Assembly: GCA_002418185.1 (NCBI GenBank)
Contig: DIDN01000137.1
Span: 1-38,617 of the forward strand
DNA from: Deltaproteobacteria bacterium UBA5799
GTDB lineage: Bacteria > Desulfobacterota > GWC2-55-46
Length of the DNA: 38,617 nucleotides
Direction: 5' to 3'
Shown in pieces: positions 7,406 to 14,300 of the stretch. The notes beneath the pieces were generated by a model. The model saw nothing but the letters and a program-made list of their open reading frames with translations. It did not search any database and had not been told where the DNA came from. The translations under genes and the position numbers were made by a program. Each line of letters starts with the position of its first letter. Position 1 is the stretch's first letter.

Positions 7406-7562
7406 TAACCTAAGCACTCTGGAGGCTCACGAAGGGCCTCAAAATCTTTGCCGGCGACGATGCCGCAATACTGCCGATGACGGCGGACAGTATTGGCGGC
7501 CTTTTTTTTGGCCGTCACAGGACCTTCAAAGGGCAACGAAAAAACAATCAAAGGAGTAGGTT
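7406..7562 (+). promoter_or_regulatory. Structured 5' leader, candidate transcription attenuator
   Basis: The leader of about 155 bases contains three hairpins. Hairpin 1 is GAGGCTC (7422-7428) paired with GGGCCTC (7434-7440), loop ACGAA. Hairpin 2 is CGGCG (7452-7456) paired with TGCCG (7461-7465), loop ACGA. Hairpin 3 is the intrinsic terminator (7462-7509). The 3' side of hairpin 2 is the same sequence as the base of the terminator's 5' arm, so the two compete. Such a promoter-aptamer-terminator-gene order is that of riboswitches and protein-dependent attenuators. I do not recognise the class; it lacks the GEMM core and does not fit guanidine-II closing pairs. A good ribosome site (AAGGAG, 7551-7556) precedes the ATG. 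Confidence 0.6.
7462..7509 (+). terminator. Intrinsic terminator inside the cytochrome leader
   Basis: GCCGCAATACTG (7462-7473) pairs with CAGTATTGGCGGC (7488-7500), leaving one bulged G. An inner CCG/CGG extension lies in the loop, and eight T follow at 7502-7509. Because it lies about 60 bases downstream of the promoter start and about 55 bases before the ATG at 7563, it would stop transcription before the gene unless prevented. Confidence 0.8.
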
Positions 7563-8618
7563 ATGAAAAGGTTTACTCTCAGGAAAGCGCTCCTTACAGC
7601 CGCCGTCTTCACAGCCGCCGTCTGTACCGGAGCCGTCGTCAGCGCGACTGACTTCACCACCGAGTTCCAGGACGGCGATGCCGCCGGTGGTATAGGCAAG
7701 ACAAGGCACAACCTCGGTGCCCTGGGCGGTCCGATCGCGACCTCCGAGACCACCGAGATATGCGTGTTCTGTCACACCCCTCACCATGCCAACGTTGACG
7801 GTTTCGCGGCTGGCGAGAAGGCTCCTCTCTGGAACAGGACCAACGCAACCGGCTCCTACACCCCCTATGGCACGACGGCTGCCGGCACCGAGATCACCCA
7901 GATCGGCGGCGCTTCGCTGGCCTGTCTTAGCTGCCACGACGGCACCACGACCTTCGACAACCTGGTGAACGCGCCTGGTAAGGGCCTCAACAGCGGCGTG
8001 CAGGGCTGGGGCTTCGGCATGGGTGTTTACGGCAACGGCACCACCTCCGGCACCCAGACCTTCCCGGTCGGCGAATCCACCTCGCGTAACAACCTCGGTT
8101 GTACCTATGGCTGCCACGGCACCACCTGGGGACCCGACGTTGTCGGCAGGCTCAACATAGGCACGGACCTCTCGGACGACCATCCGATGTCAGTGACCTA
8201 CTACGGCGCGGACAGCCCGACCCCCAGAGCCAGCCTCAGGGACTCGAGCACCGTAATCGCCGGCATCGCGCTCAACAGCGCGTCCGACATATGGAGCACC
8301 CTGCATCCTGATGTCGACGCCGATGCGAACCTCGGTCAGAACCGCTGGGCGGTAGGCGGTTTCATCAACACCTCAGCCACCATCGGCCAGCTCCTCAGGA
8401 ACGGCAAGGTGGAGTGCGTAAGCTGCCACGACCCGCACTTCAAGAACACCAGCTGGGATGAGGTCGTAGAGACATGGGCGCCTGGGTACTTCAGCTCCGA
8501 CAACACCTGGACCAGGTGGTGCGGTGACACAGGCGAGTCCTGTACGGATGGTATGTTCCTCAGAAGGGTCGGCGGCAACACCGGCTCCGGCGTCTGCAGG
8601 ACCTGCCACGCCAAGTAA
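7563..8618 (+). CDS. Secreted five-haem c-type cytochrome, candidate extracellular cytochrome
   Basis: The 351-residue precursor has a Sec signal peptide (cleavage near residue 28). Four canonical CxxCH sites lie at 67-71, 121-125, 285-289 and 345-349. A CTYGCH at 170-175 is a CX3CH site that could bind a fifth haem. Six other histidines (49, 74, 75, 187, 248, 292) are enough to give every haem a distal ligand. Segments such as EICVFCHTPHHAN and SLACLSCHDGTTTFDN are typical of cytochromes of metal-reducing bacteria; the Gly/Thr/Ser-rich spacers suit an extracellular protein. Cys320 and Cys327 may form a disulfide. There is no lipobox. Strong promoter, attenuator leader and own terminator mark it as a separately regulated, possibly abundant product. 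Filament formation is an inference from context. Confidence 0.88.
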   Translation: MKRFTLRKALLTAAVFTAAVCTGAVVSATDFTTEFQDGDAAGGIGKTRHNLGALGGPIATSETTEICVFCHTPHHANVDGFAAGEKAPLWNRTNATGSYTPYGTTAAGTEITQIGGASLACLSCHDGTTTFDNLVNAPGKGLNSGVQGWGFGMGVYGNGTTSGTQTFPVGESTSRNNLGCTYGCHGTTWGPDVVGRLNIGTDLSDDHPMSVTYYGADSPTPRASLRDSSTVIAGIALNSASDIWSTLHPDVDADANLGQNRWAVGGFINTSATIGQLLRNGKVECVSCHDPHFKNTSWDEVVETWAPGYFSSDNTWTRWCGDTGESCTDGMFLRRVGGNTGSGVCRTCHAK

Positions 8619-8658
8619 GAAAGCCTGCGTCTGAAAGGGCGCGAGCTTGGGTAGTCGA

Positions 8659-8693
8659 GAAGGGCCGGCATTTTGCCGGCCCTTCTTTTTTTT
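8659..8693 (+). terminator. Intrinsic terminator after the five-haem cytochrome
   Basis: GAAGGGCCGGCA (8659-8670) and TGCCGGCCCTTC (8674-8685) form a perfect 12-bp stem with a TTT loop, followed by eight T (8686-8693). Confidence 0.95.
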
Positions 8694-9112
8694 CGTCCCC
8701 GCGCTTTTCTCATATAACGCATCAAGGCCCGGCAGGCCGACTCTTCCTTTAAACGCCCCGCATATGGCTTTCGAGTAACCCTTCCCCCCTTTATACCCTT
8801 ACGCACGGCATGGAAATGACTTTTCCGCCGTGCTTTTTCGTACGGCTTGGCTGCGCAATTACCTTGAAATCCGTAAGCGGTTTGGCAGGCCCTTTTCTTA
8901 AAATTTTTTAATGTGAGCCTAACCCCGGCTTTAAGCAAAGAAGGCTAAGATGTACATGCTCCTTACATGCTTAAAGGCCGGTAAAACACGCGGTTATCCC
9001 GCGTGCTCACGGACCTGCGGCAGGACTTTAAAAAAGGCAGGGCTCCCGAAAAAGATTTTATCTTTCGTCCCTTTGTATTATAATGCACCCCAACAAAACG
9101 GAGGTTTTTGAC
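8694..9112 (+). other. Non-coding gap: orphan terminator, hairpin, and -10 box before the PPIase
   Basis: No credible gene lies here. A terminator-like hairpin sits at 8803-8838. A 7-bp perfect hairpin, CACGCGG (8987-8993) with CCGCGTG (8999-9005), has no T-run. A full-consensus -10 box TATAAT lies at 9079-9084 with a poor -35, and would start transcription near 9091, just before the PPIase ribosome site (9100-9104). TATAAC at 8713-8718 could be the -10 of a small transcript ending at 8838, but its -35 is weak. Confidence 0.45.
8803..8838 (+). terminator. Orphan intrinsic terminator in the gap
   Basis: GCACGGC (8803-8809) and GGAAA (8812-8816) pair with TTTCC (8822-8826) and GCCGTGC (8827-8833), a 12-bp stem with a two-base bulge and a 5-base loop, followed by TTTTT (8834-8838). 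It lies 110 bases beyond the cytochrome terminator. It could be a backup terminator or the 3' end of a small RNA. Confidence 0.55.
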
Positions 9113-10123
9113 ATGACGCGCTCATTCAGGGGAATTATCGCGGTTTCAGCCGTTGCCGTGCTGTTTGCCGTCTCGCCGGCAGCGGCAAAGGATTACCAGA
9201 CGCTCGACCGTGCGGAGGCTGTTGCCACTGTCAACGGGAGCGCCATTACCAAGGGACAGCTCGAAGAGGCCATGAACAGCCTGCTGCCGCTCATGACCTA
9301 TCACAGCTCCGTATCGGATGAGCGCTACATGATGATCCAGAAGAAGGCGCTGAACTCGCTCCTGGAAACGGAAGCCGTATACGAATACGCGAAACAGAAC
9401 AAGCTGGACAAGGTAGACAAGAAGGAGCTCGACCAGGCGGTCGCGGACGTAAGGAAAAACGTGCCTCAGGGCGAGACCCTCGAAGGCATTCTCAAAAACA
9501 GCGGCATGACCATGGACGACCTGAGGGAGAGGTTCAAGAAGGAGCGCGTGGTCACCCGCATTACCGCCGACCAGAGGGAGAGATTGGAGAAAAAGGCCAA
9601 GGAAACGGTCACGGAAGACTACATGAAGGACTACTACAACAATAACAAGGAAAAGTTCCTGGAGCCGGCGAGGTTTCATCTTAGGTCGATACTCGTCAAG
9701 GCGGACCCCGGCGGCGGGGCGCGCGTGTGGAACGAGTCCAAGCGGAAGGCCGAAGAGATACTGAAGCGCGCCAAATCCGGGGACTTTGCCGAGCTGGCAA
9801 AGGAGTTCTCCGAAGACCCGAACGCCGCGCTCGGAGGCGACATGGGATGGGCCCACACGGGCAGCCTCTACGAAGAGATAGAGAATGCGATCAAAGGAGT
9901 AGAGGTAGGGGGGATAGTCGGGCCGGTAATGACCATCCACGGATACCATGTGCTGAAGGTAGAGGGCAGGAAGCCCTCCGTCCAGAAGGCGTTCGAGTCG
10001 CTCGACCTCGACAACCTCAAGGCCGAGCTGGAGGAAAAAGAGTTCAAGACCTCCTGGGTCGAGTGGATGGCCAGCTTGAGAAAAGCGGCCAAGATCGAGT
10101 ACCTGGTCGAGTCCCTCAAGTAA
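9113..10123 (+). CDS. SurA/PpiC-like periplasmic peptidyl-prolyl isomerase
   Basis: The 336-residue precursor has a signal peptide ending AAA-K (about residue 25). A SurA-type N-terminal chaperone helix domain (about 35-150) begins with AVATVNGSAITKGQLEEAM. A parvulin rotamase domain (about 187-284) contains FHLRSILVK, AKEFSEDPNAALGGDMGW and GPVMTIHGYHVLKV. Such proteins help exported proteins fold, often outer-membrane barrels or secreted cytochromes. The start at 9113 is chosen because GGAGG (9100-9104) sits 8 bases before it and the signal peptide begins there; an ATG at 9083 overlaps the -10 box. The neighbourhood suggests its clients are the cytochromes and the barrel at 14301. Confidence 0.9.
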   Translation: MTRSFRGIIAVSAVAVLFAVSPAAAKDYQTLDRAEAVATVNGSAITKGQLEEAMNSLLPLMTYHSSVSDERYMMIQKKALNSLLETEAVYEYAKQNKLDKVDKKELDQAVADVRKNVPQGETLEGILKNSGMTMDDLRERFKKERVVTRITADQRERLEKKAKETVTEDYMKDYYNNNKEKFLEPARFHLRSILVKADPGGGARVWNESKRKAEEILKRAKSGDFAELAKEFSEDPNAALGGDMGWAHTGSLYEEIENAIKGVEVGGIVGPVMTIHGYHVLKVEGRKPSVQKAFESLDLDNLKAELEEKEFKTSWVEWMASLRKAAKIEYLVESLK

Positions 10124-10258
10124 GGCGCGTCGCAGGGCCCGCTTGAGGCCCGGCGGGAACGTTTCATTAAGGCCCTGCGCGATTTTGTTCCGCCAGGTGC
10201 GGAGGAATGGACCTCTCCGCCCCCCTTCGCGCCCAATGATTTTCGGCACTTATTCAAG

Positions 10259-10774
10259 ATGGAGCGAATGAAAAGCAAGCCGAGACATGGAAGAAACGTC
10301 GCCGGCGGTTTTGCCGCGGCAGCTGTCCTTGCGGCACTCGTGGCCTTTGCGGCAGGATGCTCCGTGGAAGGCGGCGCACCGGACGCGCCAGCCGAGTCGG
10401 CAAGGAAAACGGCCGGGGCCGATCTCGCCCAGGGCGAGGAGATATATTTCAGGTACTGCCATTTCTGCCACGGCCGCAAGGGTTACGGGGACGGCCCGGT
10501 CGGGATAGCGCTCTCTCCCCATCCGGCCAATTTCGTCGAGGACAGGAAGAGGATGGCCAAGAGCGACGACGAGATGTTCAAGTCCATAACCGAAGGCATA
10601 CACAAGGACATCGGAGGCGAGGCCATGTCCATGCCGAGGTGGCAGGAGATACTCACGGAGGAAGAACGCTGGAGCGTGCTCGCATACATCAGGCACCTCG
10701 AAAAGGAGGGACTCAAGGCCCTGGATGCAGAGGCCCGGGGCCTGTCCGCCGTTACGGAGGGCGCCGATGAGTAG
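10259..10774 (+). CDS. Monohaem class I c-type cytochrome lipoprotein
   Basis: The 171-residue precursor has a hydrophobic segment and the lipobox AAGC (Cys34). The mature part has one haem site, CHFCH (67-71), preceded by AQGEEIYFRY and followed by GRKGYGDGP, the usual fold start of small class I cytochromes. Met123 or Met125 (EAMSMPRW) is the likely axial ligand, and a C-terminal helix WSVLAYIRHLEK closes the fold. It resembles cbb3-oxidase subunit III-type soluble cytochromes and should carry electrons in the periplasm. The start could be ATG 10259 or ATG 10268; neither has an ideal ribosome site. Its stop overlaps the next gene's start by 8 bases, so the genes are coupled. Confidence 0.88.
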   Translation: MERMKSKPRHGRNVAGGFAAAAVLAALVAFAAGCSVEGGAPDAPAESARKTAGADLAQGEEIYFRYCHFCHGRKGYGDGPVGIALSPHPANFVEDRKRMAKSDDEMFKSITEGIHKDIGGEAMSMPRWQEILTEEERWSVLAYIRHLEKEGLKALDAEARGLSAVTEGADE

Positions 10775-11780
10775 TAGCTCCAAGGGCGTCATAGCGGCAT
10801 TGCTGCTGGCGTGCGCAGCCGCGGGCGTGAACGGGTTCGCAGGGCAGTCCTCCGATTACGACCCCGTCACCGGCGAGCCGGACTGCACCAAATGCCACAC
10901 CACCGACAGGCGGTACTCGATAGACTACACCAGGGACGACACCTGCGCCGAATGCCACGGACCGGGCCTCAGCGAAAGCTACCTCGAGATGGACGAAAGG
11001 TACGGCTCGCCCCACGGCAGAGGCGAGGCGGAAAAGTACGCCAGGGCCGCAGCCGGGGCGCAGGAGAAGAAAGGCGCGGCCCTCGGGGCCTCGCAGGCAC
11101 CCGGGGGCATGGTCCTCGTGCCGGCCGGCGAGTTCACGATGGGCTCGGACGACTGGTGGCCGAAGAGCCAGCCCGAGCACAAGGTCCGGCTGGACTCGTT
11201 CCATATCGACAGGCACGAGGTCACCAACAGGCGGTTCAAGCGGTTTGTGGACGCCACCGGCCGCCCGCACCCGCAGCACTGGGCCGGAGGCCTCATACCC
11301 GAAGGCAGGGAAGACCACCCGGTAGTGTACGTCAGCTGGGCCGACGCCGACGCCTTCTGCAAATGGGAGGGCAAAAGGCTGCCGACCGAGCAGGAATGGG
11401 AAAAGGCCGCAAGGGGCGCCGACGGCTGGACCTTCCCCTGGGGGGACAAGTTCGACAGGGACAAGGCCAACACCCCGCAGTACGGGAACGAGGACACCTT
11501 GCCGGTAGGGAGCTTCGAGGACGGGAAGAGCCCGTACGGGGTATACGACATGGCCGGCAACGCCTTCGAATGGACGGACAGCTGGTTCAAGCCCCATCCC
11601 GGCAACACTCACGACGACGAGAACTACGGCGAGAAGTACAAGGTGCTGAAAGGCGGGTCATGGTACGACTGCACCTATTACAAGTGCGGCATAAGCGCCC
11701 CGACCTTCAACAGGATATTTTTCCACCCTCTGACAAGGAACAACAACTTTGGTTTCAGGTGCGCAAAAGACGCGAGATAG
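10767..11780 (+). CDS. Dihaem cytochrome c fused to an FGE-sulfatase (SUMF1) domain
   Basis: The 337-residue precursor starts with a signal peptide (about 1-25). It then has two haem sites, CTKCH (40-44) and CAECH (60-64), in a short cytochrome domain. From about residue 112 it carries a formylglycine-generating-enzyme-like domain: GGMVLVPAGEFTMGSD, EVTNRRFKRFV, GKRLPTEQEWEKAARG, YDMAGNAFEWT and a C-terminal GFRC. A C-x4-C pair (Cys302, Cys307) sits where copper-binding FGE has its active-site cysteines. FGE oxidises a sulfatase cysteine; many SUMF1-domain proteins only bind ligands. The start at ATG 10767 follows GGAGG (10756-10760); a longer ATG 10725 reading has no signal-like start. Part of a coupled cluster. 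Confidence 0.85.
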   Translation: MSSSSKGVIAALLLACAAAGVNGFAGQSSDYDPVTGEPDCTKCHTTDRRYSIDYTRDDTCAECHGPGLSESYLEMDERYGSPHGRGEAEKYARAAAGAQEKKGAALGASQAPGGMVLVPAGEFTMGSDDWWPKSQPEHKVRLDSFHIDRHEVTNRRFKRFVDATGRPHPQHWAGGLIPEGREDHPVVYVSWADADAFCKWEGKRLPTEQEWEKAARGADGWTFPWGDKFDRDKANTPQYGNEDTLPVGSFEDGKSPYGVYDMAGNAFEWTDSWFKPHPGNTHDDENYGEKYKVLKGGSWYDCTYYKCGISAPTFNRIFFHPLTRNNNFGFRCAKDAR

Positions 11781-13371
11781 CGCCGGGGCAGGAAAGGGGG
11801 CAGAGCGGAGCAGGACCGCCGTAGGAGCGTACCTGGTCTTTACAGCCTTTCTAAGCGGCGCCGTGGTGATGGTAATCGAGCTCCTCGGGTCGAGGGTCAT
11901 CGGCCCGCCGTTCGGCGTAAGCCTTTTCGTTTGGACCTCGCTCATAACCGTAGCCCTCGTCTCGCTGGCCCTCGGCTACTGGTTCGGAGGGAAGCTGGCC
12001 GACAGGAGGTCCAGCTGCGGCTTCCTCTTCGCGATCATACTGCTCGCCGGGGCCTTCGTGCTCTCGATCCCCTTTATGAAGGGGGTCGTCATAGGCAAGG
12101 CCGTTTACCTCGGCCTCCGGGCCGGTTCGCTCGCGAGCTCGGCTCTCCTTTTCGGCCCCCCGCTCTTCCTCCTCGGGATGGTGAGCCCGTACACCGTCAA
12201 GCTCTACATGCGCGAAGGCATGGGGGTCGGCAGGACCGTCGGATGGCTATACGCGGTTTCCACCTTCGGCAGCGTCACGGGTACGGTCCTTACCGGATTT
12301 CTCCTGATCCCGAACCTCGGGGTCAATAACATCATCTACCTGTCCGCCTTCGTCCTTTTCGGGGTCTCCGCGGCTTATTGGGCGTTTTTCACGAGGAAGC
12401 CGCTTGCGGTGGCGTTCATGGCGCTCCCGGCGGCATTTTTTTTCATCCCTGAGGAGCTCCCCTCCGTGACCCGGCCGGACGGCACCAGCGTCTCGGTCGT
12501 CATGAGCAAGGACAGCCCCTACGGGCAGATAAAGGTCGTGGACTACTCATACGGGGAAACCAGGTACAGGGAGTTCCTCCTCGAGAATATCATCCAGGGG
12601 GCGATCGACGTTCCTACCGGCCTGCCGATTTCGAAATACACGTACTACGCGGAACAGCTCGCCATGACCTACGGGCCAGGCTCCGAGCGGGCCCTCGTTA
12701 TCGGGCTCGGGAGCGGCATACTCCCGAAAAGGTTCGGGCAATACGGCATCAGCACCGACGTGGTCGAGATAGACCGGGAGGTAATCGAGACCGCTGAGCA
12801 ATACTTCTCCTTCGAGCCGGAGAAACACAGGATATTCGTCCAGGACGGGCGGTACTTCCTCAAGTCTCCCGGAGAGGACTACGACATAATCTTCCTCGAC
12901 GCGTTCTCCGGGGACACCCCGCCCAGCCACCTTGTGAGCGTAGAGTCCTTCGGCCTCATGAAAAAACGGCTCTCTGACGGCGGCGTGCTCCTTATCAACT
13001 TCATCGGTGAAAGCCGGACAGGGTCGCACGACGTCCCGTCCATGCTGCAAAGCACGTTGAAGCGCGTCTTTTCCCATGTGGACGTGTATGCGTCCTCTGG
13101 ATATTTCTCCGATACTCCGCAGGTCGTCAATCTCCTTTTCGCGGCTTACGACGGAGAAAGAGAGCTTGCCGGCGGGTTCGTTCCTGAAAACGCCTTCCCG
13201 CCGTTCGTAGAAGACCTTCAGGGCCTTTATTCAAGGAGGATATCCCTCGAAGGGTCGGGCCTCCTCTTTACCGACGACTATAACCCCATCGACTTCTACG
13301 ACCTGAAGACAAGGGAACGGTTCAGGGAGTCGATGATTTCAAGCACCGACAGCGCTGTCTTCATCCATTGA
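11749..13371 (+). CDS. Membrane-bound spermidine synthase-like (aminopropyltransferase-fold) protein
   Basis: The 540-residue protein has an N-terminal membrane half (about 25-240, roughly seven or eight hydrophobic segments) and a C-terminal Rossmann half. The latter has ALVIGLGSGILPKRFG and DVVEIDREVIETAEQYF, followed by FLDAFSGDTPPSHLVSVESF, which is the polyamine-synthase/methyltransferase layout. Fused membrane spermidine synthases of this form are common but their substrates are mostly unproven. The TTG start at 11749, inside the end of the preceding gene (32-base overlap), has AAGGAA at 11735-11740. The next in-frame starts would cut into the first membrane segment. The overlap ties it to the cytochrome/SUMF1 genes. 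Confidence 0.82.
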   Translation: MVSGAQKTRDSAGAGKGAERSRTAVGAYLVFTAFLSGAVVMVIELLGSRVIGPPFGVSLFVWTSLITVALVSLALGYWFGGKLADRRSSCGFLFAIILLAGAFVLSIPFMKGVVIGKAVYLGLRAGSLASSALLFGPPLFLLGMVSPYTVKLYMREGMGVGRTVGWLYAVSTFGSVTGTVLTGFLLIPNLGVNNIIYLSAFVLFGVSAAYWAFFTRKPLAVAFMALPAAFFFIPEELPSVTRPDGTSVSVVMSKDSPYGQIKVVDYSYGETRYREFLLENIIQGAIDVPTGLPISKYTYYAEQLAMTYGPGSERALVIGLGSGILPKRFGQYGISTDVVEIDREVIETAEQYFSFEPEKHRIFVQDGRYFLKSPGEDYDIIFLDAFSGDTPPSHLVSVESFGLMKKRLSDGGVLLINFIGESRTGSHDVPSMLQSTLKRVFSHVDVYASSGYFSDTPQVVNLLFAAYDGERELAGGFVPENAFPPFVEDLQGLYSRRISLEGSGLLFTDDYNPIDFYDLKTRERFRESMISSTDSAVFIH

Positions 13372-13433
13372 ATCCAGATTCCAACGACCGGGGCCTGAGC
13401 GGCTGCCACCCGGTTTACGCAAGGAGGCCATGA

Positions 13434-14231
13434 ATGCCCTGGAACGTATTTAGAAAATTCGCGCTGCTTTCCGCGCTTTTCGCCTTGACCGCCTGCTCGT
13501 CGCCGCCGCCGCCCGAGGGCATGGTCCGCGTCCCTAAGGGGAAGTTCATCATGGGGAGCAACGAGGTCGACAAGGACGCCAAGTCGATCCAGTACGGGGA
13601 CAGGAGGCCCTGGTACGCCAACGAGCGGCCCGAAAGAAAAGTGAAGCTCAAGGAGTTCTACATCGACGCCACCGAAGTCACGAACCGCCAGTACATGGAG
13701 TTCCTGGCCTCTGCCGGGCGCCCCGCCCCGCCATACTGGAGCGGCGGCATATACCCGGCAGGCCTAGACGACCACCCCGTAACGATGGTCACATGGCCTG
13801 AAGCCGACGAGTTCTGCAAGTGGAAAGGCAAAAGGCTCCCTACCGAGGCCGAATGGGAAAAGGCCGCACGCGGCACCGACGGAAGACGGTTCCCCTGGGG
13901 TGACGAATTCGACCTCAAAAAAGTGAACACGCTCGGGGAATACGACGGCACGCTTCCGGTCGGCTCGCTAAAGGACGGGGCAAGCCCGTACGGCGCGATG
14001 GACATGGCCGGCAATGCCCAGGAATGGACATCCGATTGGTACCAGCCTTATCCCGGCAGCGACTTCAAGGACAAGGACTACGGCGAGCGGTTCAAGACCG
14101 TCAGGGGCGGCGGATGGGGAGGCATGGGCCATTACAGCCTCCAGGTCTACGTCAGGTCGGCTTTCAGGAACGCGGCCCCCCCCCAGGGCCGCTTCGACGA
14201 CGTGGGGTTCCGGTGCGCCTGGCAAGGATAG
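13434..14231 (+). CDS. FGE-sulfatase (SUMF1) domain lipoprotein
   Basis: The 265-residue precursor has a signal peptide with lipobox LTAC (Cys21). The mature protein is nearly all SUMF1 domain: GMVRVPKGKFIMGS, DATEVTNRQYMEFL, GKRLPTEAEWEKAARG, MDMAGNAQEWTSDW and VGFRCA. It is a paralogue of the C-terminal half of the 10767 product, with many identical motifs. Unlike that protein it lacks the active-site cysteine pair, having SLQVYVRSAFRN at that place, so it is unlikely to be a formylglycine-generating enzyme. A binding or scaffold role is more likely. The ATG at 13434 has AAGGAGG at 13421-13427; an ATG at 13430 is out of frame. Confidence 0.88.
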   Translation: MPWNVFRKFALLSALFALTACSSPPPPEGMVRVPKGKFIMGSNEVDKDAKSIQYGDRRPWYANERPERKVKLKEFYIDATEVTNRQYMEFLASAGRPAPPYWSGGIYPAGLDDHPVTMVTWPEADEFCKWKGKRLPTEAEWEKAARGTDGRRFPWGDEFDLKKVNTLGEYDGTLPVGSLKDGASPYGAMDMAGNAQEWTSDWYQPYPGSDFKDKDYGERFKTVRGGGWGGMGHYSLQVYVRSAFRNAAPPQGRFDDVGFRCAWQG

Positions 14232-14300
14232 CAGTCCCCCCTGCCGTGGGCCGGGCCTTCATGGCGCAAAACGGCTGAAACGACGAAAGGACTTTTTTAG

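Noticed and set aside
7406..7510. GEMM (cyclic di-GMP) or guanidine-II riboswitch
   Set aside because: The conserved GEMM core is absent, and the ACGA loops have closing pairs unlike those of guanidine-II RNAs; kept as an unclassified attenuator.
8336..8938. 200-codon minus-strand frame over the cytochrome's end and its terminator
   Set aside because: It reads through a perfect terminator and the cytochrome gene; low-complexity basic sequence.
9146..10249. 367-codon minus-strand frame over the PPIase gene
   Set aside because: Shadow of the PPIase gene; no recognised motif.
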